Positions 27,799 through 36,100 of a stretch of 64,000 bases of DNA are shown here, in pieces. The position numbers and the translations under genes were made by a program. Each line of letters begins with the position of its first letter. Positions within the stretch are counted from its first letter, which is position 1. This DNA is from Paracoccaceae bacterium. GTDB lineage: Bacteria > Pseudomonadota > Alphaproteobacteria > Rhodobacterales > Rhodobacteraceae. The notes below the pieces were generated by a model. The model searched no databases and was not told the DNA's origin. It was given only the letters and a program-made list of their open reading frames with translations. The stretch spans positions 1-64,000 of the forward strand of contig JALEGX010000145.1 of NCBI GenBank assembly GCA_022763485.1. Reading direction: 5' to 3'.

Positions 27799-30750
27799 TC
27801 AGTTGGTAACATAGCCTGCCACAACCTGCAGCAATTTGAAGGCCGTCTGGGCGTCGTTTTCCACCACGGCCAGGAATTCCTCCTCGCCGATCCGCAGACA
27901 GGTCAGATCGGTGGAGGCGATCATGCTCAGGGCTCTGGGCTCCTTGCGGATCAACCCCAGTTCCCCCACCAGCTTGCCCGGCCCCACCGTCGCGATCAGA
28001 AGGTCGGACTCGTCTTTCTTGGGAAGGTACAGACCCGCCTCCCCTTCGATCAGCACGTAGGCACCGTCAGTGGGCTCATCGTCCTTCAGAAAGACAACTT
28101 CCCCCGGTTTGGCGTGATACCAGCGCGCGCCGAAGGCCAGAAGCCGCAGCTGCTTGCGGTTGAGGCCGGAAAAGAGGTCAATCAGTTCCAACGCCCGCAG
28201 CTTGCGCGACAGGTCGGCGCTGGCGGCGCTATCCGCCTCGGCCTCGACATGCGGCGTTTCGCTGACCAGCCGGCCCTGACGCAGTTCAAAGAACTGGTCA
28301 AAGACGTCCGTCGATTCAAATCCCTCATTCAGATAGATCAGCGTGGTTTCCGGCATCAGGGTGCGCAGGTTCTTGTGCACCGCCACCTGCGTTTCAAAGT
28401 CGTAGCTGTCCAGCGCCTTGTCCAGGATCAGAATATCGGGCTTCTTGATCGTCGCGCGGGAAAAGGCCAGCGGTTCCGAGAAGCTTTGCGACATCCCCTG
28501 CCCGCCCAGAGCGACCGGCAGGTCGTAGATCAGGGCGATCACCAGATCCCGAACTCCGTTTTCAACAAGGATATCGGCCACCAGTTTGCGCAGCTCATCG
28601 CCCTTGCTACCCGCCATGTCCGACACCTTGCCGAAGAGCGCGTTCTCCAGCACGGTCAGGCCCGGCGCAAAGGCATCAGGTGACAGCGGCGCAAACAGAT
28701 CCCCCAGACAATCCAGCATTTCGGCAGAGTGGCTGATCCGCAGCGACAGGATCCGCTCTTTCATGTCTTCGCTGAACCCCGGACCGATCTGCTCGGCCGA
28801 AATCCGGAAGGGCACGATCAGAAGCTCTGCAAGCTCATCCCCCTCAAGCGCCGCAGCCCCACCCTCGCGGGTCTTTTCGATCAGCTCCAGCGCGGCCTCA
28901 TAGGTTTTGACCTCCAGCCCCATCTTGCGGAACAGCGGATGATCGGTGCCATCCAGACCAAAGATCTGGCGCAGCATGTCGATGACGTCCCGCGCCAACG
29001 AGACCAGGTCTTCATCCAGCTTGAGATCGCGCAACCGTTCCAGAAACTTTGTCTGCTCGGACAGGCGTTCCTGTGAAATCGGCTGTCGGGGCGAGGCAAA
29101 CAACAGGTTTTCGGCCACCGGGATCGCCGGGTTGAACTGATCCTCGGTCAGGAAGAACGCGTGATCGCGCAGGCCGCTGTCTTCGACGGTTTTGCGCACC
29201 AGCGGACGCAGCTCGATCAGCTTCGCCGCAAGCTCGGGGTGGTTGAGTGCGCTGAAGTGCTGTTCGGTGCCGCGCCGGAAGAGCGCCGTTTCCGATCCCA
29301 TGCCCTCAACCAGCTTCAGCCACCAGCCCCGCAGTTCCACTTCGCTCTGCAGCCCGGCTACGGAGGGGTCCAGCCAGGGGGCGTCAAAGGGGTCCTTGCT
29401 GTTCCCGGCCTGCACCGCATCGCGGTAATCCTCCGGCTTGGTGCTTTCGCCCTGCGGCCGGGGGCGCATCGGCATCAGCACATTGTCCCCGAAACTGCCC
29501 TGAAACATCACTGGCCGCGACGTGGCATGACCAATGCGCGCGGCGATTGTGGCCTGATGCAAGCTGGAAATGTCGTGCCCCGCAACAGTCACATGGCCGA
29601 TCGAGGGCAGCAGCTCCCGGGTCAGAAGCTCTGCCATCGCCCGCCTGTCCTCCTCGGACGGTGCCGCAATTCCGATGACCTTGCCCGCAGGCAGAACCGC
29701 GTTCAGATCCTCCAGCACCATATTCCCGTCAGCGTCCCGCACGTTCACGTTGTCCAAAACGATATCGCCCTGAAGTCGCGGAATGTCCTTGGGATCACCC
29801 TCCATCAACTCTTCGTCGATCATGCCGGCCGGGGCAAACCGTTCCAGGATCACCTCCCAGCGCAGCGACATGTCCTGTGTCTGGTTGTAGTAGGCCAGCA
29901 GCTCTTTCCAGGGGCTGGCGAGATCCTTGTAGGCGCCAAGCGCGGCAACCAGCGCACCCAGCGACACCGTGCCCTGAAGCACCAGAAACCCGCCAACCGA
30001 ATAGAACAGGAAGGGCGTCAGCTGCGAAATGAAGTTGTTGAGGAACTTCATGAAAAACTTTTTCTGGTAGATCTCAAAGCGGATCGCATAGAGATTGCCC
30101 AGACGCCGGGTGATCAGCGCCATCCGGTAGCGCCAGCCGCCATTGGTGCGCAGCGTCGACGCCCCCGCGGCGCTTTCCCCGATCTCGGCCGCAAGGGCGC
30201 GGACCTGCTTGATCCGGGACTTGTTCAACAGGTTGATCTGCCGTTGCAGTTTCGGGATCAACCAGGCCTGCAACGGGATCAGGGCAACCGCCGCAAGACC
30301 GAACCAGAAGCTTTGAAGAAACAGAAAGGACAGGATGGTGATCATCTGCCCAGCCTGCAGCACCGGTTGGCTGATCGCATCGCCCATCAGGCCGCCCATC
30401 GGTTCGCTTTCGGCGGTGACCATGGACACCAGTTCACCCTGGCTGACCCGCTCAAAATAAGGCTGCGGGAACCGCAAAATGCGTCCGATCAGCTGATAGC
30501 GGAACCGCCGCAACATCCGTTCGGCCAGAACACCTTTCATGGTGTTGATGCGCATCTTCATCAGCCCGTGACCCAGCACGGACAGCAGGAAGCCCGCGCA
30601 GAGAATGGCCAGAAACGTCAGCTGGTCAAAGGTCTGGCCCATGAACTCAACGGTCGACGACTGCGCCCCGATCGCGTCGTTGATGATCCGCTTGGGCAAT
30701 TCCAGGGTCAGATACAGAAGGGGAAAAAGACATGAGGTAACAACCAGCAA
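27799..30750 (-). CDS. Degenerate ABC exporter-like protein with C-terminal cyclic-nucleotide-binding domain
   Basis: The product has 983 residues from TTG 30750, the first usable start. Conserved-looking codons continue upstream to 30807 (IERTLFSFIWKYSKRDQL) without ATG, GTG or TTG, so the true start is unclear. It has an ABC exporter membrane domain (about 1-300) and then a nucleotide-binding domain interrupted by a long insert of some 300 residues. Walker A is replaced (GIAAPSEEDRR, near 361). The catalytic Glu after Walker B is Lys (ILILDKALD), the signature is LGGQGMS, and the H-loop His is missing (IYLNEG). The last 120 residues are a cyclic-nucleotide-binding domain with GELGLIRKEPRA. 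It probably does not hydrolyse ATP normally; function unknown. Confidence 0.83.
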   Translation of the reverse strand: MLVVTSCLFPLLYLTLELPKRIINDAIGAQSSTVEFMGQTFDQLTFLAILCAGFLLSVLGHGLMKMRINTMKGVLAERMLRRFRYQLIGRILRFPQPYFERVSQGELVSMVTAESEPMGGLMGDAISQPVLQAGQMITILSFLFLQSFWFGLAAVALIPLQAWLIPKLQRQINLLNKSRIKQVRALAAEIGESAAGASTLRTNGGWRYRMALITRRLGNLYAIRFEIYQKKFFMKFLNNFISQLTPFLFYSVGGFLVLQGTVSLGALVAALGAYKDLASPWKELLAYYNQTQDMSLRWEVILERFAPAGMIDEELMEGDPKDIPRLQGDIVLDNVNVRDADGNMVLEDLNAVLPAGKVIGIAAPSEEDRRAMAELLTRELLPSIGHVTVAGHDISSLHQATIAARIGHATSRPVMFQGSFGDNVLMPMRPRPQGESTKPEDYRDAVQAGNSKDPFDAPWLDPSVAGLQSEVELRGWWLKLVEGMGSETALFRRGTEQHFSALNHPELAAKLIELRPLVRKTVEDSGLRDHAFFLTEDQFNPAIPVAENLLFASPRQPISQERLSEQTKFLERLRDLKLDEDLVSLARDVIDMLRQIFGLDGTDHPLFRKMGLEVKTYEAALELIEKTREGGAAALEGDELAELLIVPFRISAEQIGPGFSEDMKERILSLRISHSAEMLDCLGDLFAPLSPDAFAPGLTVLENALFGKVSDMAGSKGDELRKLVADILVENGVRDLVIALIYDLPVALGGQGMSQSFSEPLAFSRATIKKPDILILDKALDSYDFETQVAVHKNLRTLMPETTLIYLNEGFESTDVFDQFFELRQGRLVSETPHVEAEADSAASADLSRKLRALELIDLFSGLNRKQLRLLAFGARWYHAKPGEVVFLKDDEPTDGAYVLIEGEAGLYLPKKDESDLLIATVGPGKLVGELGLIRKEPRALSMIASTDLTCLRIGEEEFLAVVENDAQTAFKLLQVVAGYVTN

Positions 30751-30998
30751 AACCAGCTGATCGCGCTTGGAGTATTTCCAAATAAAACTGAAGAGCGTGC
30801 GTTCTATGACAGGAATCCGGTTATTTCGGGTTTGCTAAAATGCGCGCGGCAGCCTTTACCGCGCCCCAGACCGTATCAAGCCGGGTATGGGACAGGCAAT
30901 TCCTTTCCTATGTTTTCCAAGTCGCACCTGTACAATTGCAGAAGAAAAATATTCCTTTAAGCTGGTTTCGGATCCAACCACGATTGGGAGGTCGTTTA

Positions 30999-31388
30999 GT
31001 GTCAGTATCCGTCGGCGCCGTTTTGCTGCTGTTATGTGCTTTGCAGATCAAGCACATGTTTGCCGACTATTTCCTGCAGACACCAAAGATGCTGTCTGGC
31101 CGCGGCGAATATTTGCACATGGGACGGGCCCAGCACGCGGGCATACATGCTCTGGGCACCATTCTGGTGCTGCTGCCCTTCGGCGCGTCCATTGGTTTCA
31201 TTCTGGTGATCGCACTTCTGGAATGGATCGTGCATTTCAATATCGACTTCTGCAAAGCCAAGTACAATGACGCCAAAAGCCTTGTGCCGACGCAGGCCGC
31301 CTTCTGGCGCGCGGCAGGCGCGGATCAGGCCGCACATCACCTGACCTACGTCCTGATGACCTGGGCCTGGGCCACCTACGGGGTCTGA
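30999..31388 (+). CDS. DUF3307 family small membrane protein
   Basis: This 129-residue membrane protein resembles the DUF3307 family of unknown function, with three hydrophobic segments and the polar motifs IKHMFADYFLQTP and GRAQHAGIHALGT. It ends with DQAAHHLTYVLMTWAWA, and the conserved histidines across the helices suggest a buried metal or catalytic site. GTG 30999 is chosen because GGAGG lies seven bases upstream; in-frame codons further upstream look non-coding. Its last 13 bases overlap the end of the convergent cyclase gene. Confidence 0.8.
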   Translation: MSVSVGAVLLLLCALQIKHMFADYFLQTPKMLSGRGEYLHMGRAQHAGIHALGTILVLLPFGASIGFILVIALLEWIVHFNIDFCKAKYNDAKSLVPTQAAFWRAAGADQAAHHLTYVLMTWAWATYGV

Positions 31389-33103
31389 GCCGTGCCGGGA
31401 GACGCCGCAAAAACCGGAACCGGTTCGGCGTAGCCTTTGAGCGCGATGGACGGCAGCGCCTCAAAGGCCAGTGACCCGCTGTCTACCGCCGCTGCAAACG
31501 TATCCTTGTCCACCAGCACCTGATCCGGATCCGCCTTCGAGCAGAGCCGCGCCGCCAGATTCACGGTGGAGCCAAGCACAGTGAAATCCATACGTTCCCG
31601 CGCGCCCATCGCCCCCAGGACAACCTCACCCGATGCCACACCGATCCCCACATGCAGGTCATGTTCGGGGTGTTCCTCAAGCAGCTGCACCATCGCCTGA
31701 ATGATCTCCACGGCGCAGGAGGCCGCGCGCTGTTCCATCCCTTCGCCTTCGAAGACCGCAACCAGCGCATCGCCGATGAATTTGTCCACGTCGCCCTGAT
31801 GCTGCTCCACGATATCCGTCTGGACATCGAAATAGCGGTTCAGAACATCGATCACCACTTCGGGGGGAACCCGCTCGGAGAACTCCGTATATCCACGAAT
31901 GTCGGTAAAGATCACCGACAGCCGGCGCCGTTCGCCCCCACGCTCCATCCCTTCGGAATCGGCGCTCTGGATCGCGGACACGGTACCGCGGGACACGAAT
32001 TTCATCAGCTCCAGCCGCTCGCTCAGATGGGCGATCATCTGATTGAAACGCTGGGCCAGATCCCCAATTTCATCGCGGGCCGAAACCCCTTCGACCCGGA
32101 TCGAGAAATCGCCCTCGCCCACCTTCTGTGCCACCTCTCCGATCTTCAGGATCGGTCGGGTCAGCTGCCGGGCAAACAGCAGCGCCCCAAGCGACGCCAG
32201 CCCAAACCCGACAAGCCCCACCAACAGGATCTGCCGAGTGATCGCATTGACCACCGCATAGGCGCTTTCCTCGCTCAGCTCAGTCACCACCGCCCAGGAA
32301 AACCAGTCCGGGAATGCATAGGCGCCCAGCATCGCGGTGCCATCCGGGCGCACATAAGGCTCCAGCGCATCCGCCCGCGCGCCCGCAACAATCAGCGGCA
32401 GGGCGGAGGCCACGATCTGACGCTCGATCAGCAACGACTGTGTTTCCCCCAGAACGGTGCGCCCGGCCTGATCAATGACGCTGATCTCCCCCCGCTGGGC
32501 AAAAGGATGCCGCCGCACCAGATCGCCAAGGATGGTCAGGTCGATCTTCGCGGCCATGGTGACCTGCCGCCCGGCGATCTTTGAGCTGAGTGGCAGGGCA
32601 AGCGTTGCAATCCAGCTGCCGCTCTCGGGCATACGCTCGATCAAGGGACGACCGAATTGCCCGGTCGCCGCGATGTTCCGGATCACATTGGGATGTGTCG
32701 ACAGCACCGCCACCGGGTCCAGCCCCGCCGAGCGCAGGCTTTGGGCATAGGTTTCATTGGTGACAAGGATCGGCAGGTCTGAGCCTTCGATGGACAGCTG
32801 CAACGCCACCACCTCTGGCAGCTCTTCCAATCCCAGGGTCAGCAAGGACACCTTCTGCGGCACGCCAAGGTCATTGCTGTCGACCCCGTTGCGAATAACC
32901 ATGAGCGGGGTCAGCCAGCGGCCCTGGAACGTATTGTCGAAATCGGCACGCAGTTGTGCTGCGACCAGCGTCAGATCCTCATTCGCCGCGCTTTTCAGCT
33001 CATCCCGGGTCAATTGCGTCAGGTTCTGCGCCACCATCAGCAACGGCGCCACCGCGAGCAACGCGGAGAACACGAAGAATTTGAGGCGCAAAGGGATTCT
33101 CAT
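31376..33103 (-). CDS. Membrane class III adenylate cyclase with Cache-like sensor and HAMP
   Basis: This 575-residue receptor cyclase probably makes cAMP in response to an extracytoplasmic signal. It has two membrane segments (about 8-28 and 285-308) that bracket a periplasmic domain of Cache-like pattern. A HAMP domain (about 310-362) and a class III cyclase domain (about 395-570) follow. The metal-binding Asp is in IFTDIRGYTEF, the second metal Asp and adenine-selecting Lys are in DKFIGDALVA, and the transition-state region is VNLAARL. It lies 47 bases downstream of the PKD-repeat gene and is likely the last gene of a three-gene operon. The neighbouring cyclic-nucleotide-binding ABC-like protein is a plausible target. 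Confidence 0.92.
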   Translation of the reverse strand: MRIPLRLKFFVFSALLAVAPLLMVAQNLTQLTRDELKSAANEDLTLVAAQLRADFDNTFQGRWLTPLMVIRNGVDSNDLGVPQKVSLLTLGLEELPEVVALQLSIEGSDLPILVTNETYAQSLRSAGLDPVAVLSTHPNVIRNIAATGQFGRPLIERMPESGSWIATLALPLSSKIAGRQVTMAAKIDLTILGDLVRRHPFAQRGEISVIDQAGRTVLGETQSLLIERQIVASALPLIVAGARADALEPYVRPDGTAMLGAYAFPDWFSWAVVTELSEESAYAVVNAITRQILLVGLVGFGLASLGALLFARQLTRPILKIGEVAQKVGEGDFSIRVEGVSARDEIGDLAQRFNQMIAHLSERLELMKFVSRGTVSAIQSADSEGMERGGERRRLSVIFTDIRGYTEFSERVPPEVVIDVLNRYFDVQTDIVEQHQGDVDKFIGDALVAVFEGEGMEQRAASCAVEIIQAMVQLLEEHPEHDLHVGIGVASGEVVLGAMGARERMDFTVLGSTVNLAARLCSKADPDQVLVDKDTFAAAVDSGSLAFEALPSIALKGYAEPVPVFAASPGTAQTP

Positions 33104-33150
33104 CTCACGATCTTATCCGTGATACGCCGTAAGTCATGCGTTTTGACCGG

Positions 33151-36100
33151 TCATGGCCTGGAATTGGCCGTCACGGTCACGCTATCGCTGGTCTGACCAC
33201 ATTGCAGCCCCGTTGCATCCTGCGCATGGGCCGTCACCTGATAGGTGCCCGGCTCCACAAATCGATGCCGCGCCACCTGTCCGCTGGCGGTTGCCCCGTC
33301 GCCGAACTCCCACCGGATGCGAACCCCATGCCCATCCGGATCCGTCACGGTTCCGGGGGAGAAGCGCAGCACGTCATGGGCGCCCCCCACGAAGGTTTCG
33401 ATATCCGCGCCCAGCTCCAGCTGCGGCGGCGCATTGACAAGGATCCGCGCCGTATCCTGCCCCACGTCGCATCCATCCGCGCCGCTGTTGTCCCGGACCG
33501 AAAGCGTCACAGACAGATCGGCGGAGGTGTCGAAAACACGGTCAACGGTTTTGCCAGACAGCGTCACGCCATCGCTGAAGCTCCAGAGCCATTCCTGTAT
33601 ATCCCCATCGGGATCCAGGGCGCTGCCCGCGTCAAACACAACCCGGTCTCCCGGACAGACCAGCCGGTCCGGCCCGGCCAGCGCCACCGGTGCGGCATTC
33701 ACCCGCTGATAGACCTCATAGGTGCGGATACTGCCCGGCAGGTCCGCCCCGTCATCGATGCGGGCCGACACCGGGTAGACGCCGGGCTTGGCAAAGCTGT
33801 GCGTCACATCAGCCCCTGCGCTGCCTGAACTTCCGCCAAAGCTCCAGGCGACGTCCGCACCATCTGGCGCACGGATGTTCCAGGCAACCGGGACCGCCGG
33901 ACAGACCGGAGCCTTGGCCAGCAGCTCCGGATCGGGGGCGGGCAGAACGTTGATGCGTGCCGTCCGCTGCACCGCGCTGTTGGCAACATCCGCATCATCG
34001 AACACGGTCAACGTCACGGTATAGTCGCCAGCACTGGCATAGCTGTGGTCAACCTCCACCCCGCGCGCAGTGCTGCCATCCCCGAAGTTCCACACGAACC
34101 CGGCCAACGCGCCATCCGGATCGCTGGAACCAGCCGCTGAGAACCGCAGTTCCTGCCCGATGGAGGCCTGATCCGGCGCGATCAGCTGCGCCATCGGGGC
34201 GGCATTGACGGTGATCTTGCGCTGGGTTTCCAGCTGATTGCACTGCGCCTGGGCCGACCCTTCGGCCACTGGCAGGGTCACGCGCGCCTTGACCAGATAC
34301 TCCCCGGGTTGGGTGAACACGTGTTCGGCAGACGTGCCCGCGCCGGTCGCACCATCACCGAAGTCCCACGCCACGCTGGCGCGTTCCAGGTCATAGCCCT
34401 CCTGCATCAATGTCGCGTTGAACGTATGTGCAATGCCCTGAGCCGCGACCGATCCGGCCTCGATCACCAGTTCCGGTGCCTCAACCACGGTGTATTCCGC
34501 AACATCCGTATCCAGCGGGCTGCAGGATCCCAGCGCTTCGCCTGTGATGGTCAGCGTCACGGTATAGGTTCCGGGCCGGGTAAAGACGTGAAGGGGGCGT
34601 TCACCATTCGCCACCTTGCTGTCCCCGAAGTCCCAGGAGAACGCGTTGACTGCGCCGTCTGCATCGGTGGACCCCGAACCGTCAAAGCGGATCGGCTGGT
34701 TGGAACAAACCGTCCTGTCGGGCCCGGCATCGGCAATCGGGCCCTCGCGCACCAGCGCTGCGATGCGGTCGGTCGCGGTGCCCCATTCGGTGCCGGTTTC
34801 ATTGCGCACGCGCAGGGTCACGGGATAGGTCCCCGGCCGTTCATAGGTCTTGGTCGGATTGATGATGTTCGACGTGCTTCCATCCCCGAAATCCCAATCG
34901 TAGAGCAACAGCCCCCCGTCCGGGTCCAGGCTCGCCGAGGCATCAAAGAGCAGTTGCTGACCCGAACAGACCTCGCGGTTGCCACCCGCATTCGCCACGG
35001 GGCGGGACCGGACCGTGACGCGGGTGGCGTCCGATGCGCGGGAGTTGGACAGCGCGTTGCCATCATCCACCCACAGCGTGACAGGATAGATGCCGGGCGT
35101 TGCATAGGCGTGTTTGGCGACCGGGCCAAAGATCGGGTCGGATCCGTCGCCCGGATCCCAGCGGTAGATCAGGCTGTCGCCATCCGGGTCCGACGATCCC
35201 GACCCATCGAAGGTCACGATCAAAGAATCCGACACCACATCCATCCCGGCTTCGGCCACCGGCGGGGCGTTGACGCGGATCGTGACATCATCAGAGGCGG
35301 CCGCGTTCAGCACCCCGCTGTCATCGCTGACCACCAACTGCGCAGACCAGGTTCCCGGCGTGTCATAGGCGCGTTCCACAACCCGCGCTTCCAGCGGCAT
35401 GCCAAGGTCATCGAACTCCCACCGGAAACCGGACAATTGCCCATCCGGATCAAAGCTCTGGCCCGCGTCGAAGGTCAGCACATCCCCCGGCGCAACCAGC
35501 CGGTCAGGACCGGCAACGGCCACTGGCTGGGCATTTACGATGATCAGGGTTTCGGTTTCGTCCTGCGCCGGCTCCACCGGAAAATCATCCGTCACGGTCA
35601 GGCCGATCCGATGCAGCCCCGGCTGGTCCAGACTGTATGCAGTGCGCGCGCCGCGCGCGGTCTGACCGTCGGGAAAGACCCAGAGGTAATCCGCGATCCC
35701 GCCATCGGGATCCAGCGAGCCTGAGGCAGAAAGCTGAAACTCCTCCCCCGGGGCGACCACTTGGGACGGGCCCGCGTCGGCAATCGGCGCGGCGTTCACC
35801 ATGACGATCATCTTGTCACGGGCAGTGTTCAGGGGCGCGCCGCTGTCATCCCTGACCCGCAGCGACACCTCATAGCGTCCCGGACTGCGATAGATGTGTT
35901 CGGGTTGCGGTCCCTGACCCGCGCTGCCATCGCCAAAATCCCAGAGCCATTCGGTGACCGTTCCATCCGCATCCTGCGACCCGGTACCATCAAAGCGGAC
36001 GACACTGGAGGACACGAAACGATCCGCGCCTGCGTTGGCCACCGGGGCCGCATCGACCCGCACCACCTGTGTCAGGCTTTGCAGCGCGGAAGCCGTGCCG

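Noticed and set aside
34309..35724. A 471-codon plus-strand open frame inside the PKD-repeat gene, with repetitive sequence
   Set aside because: Its repetition is the complement of the PKD repeats; no signal, motif or ribosome site supports it.
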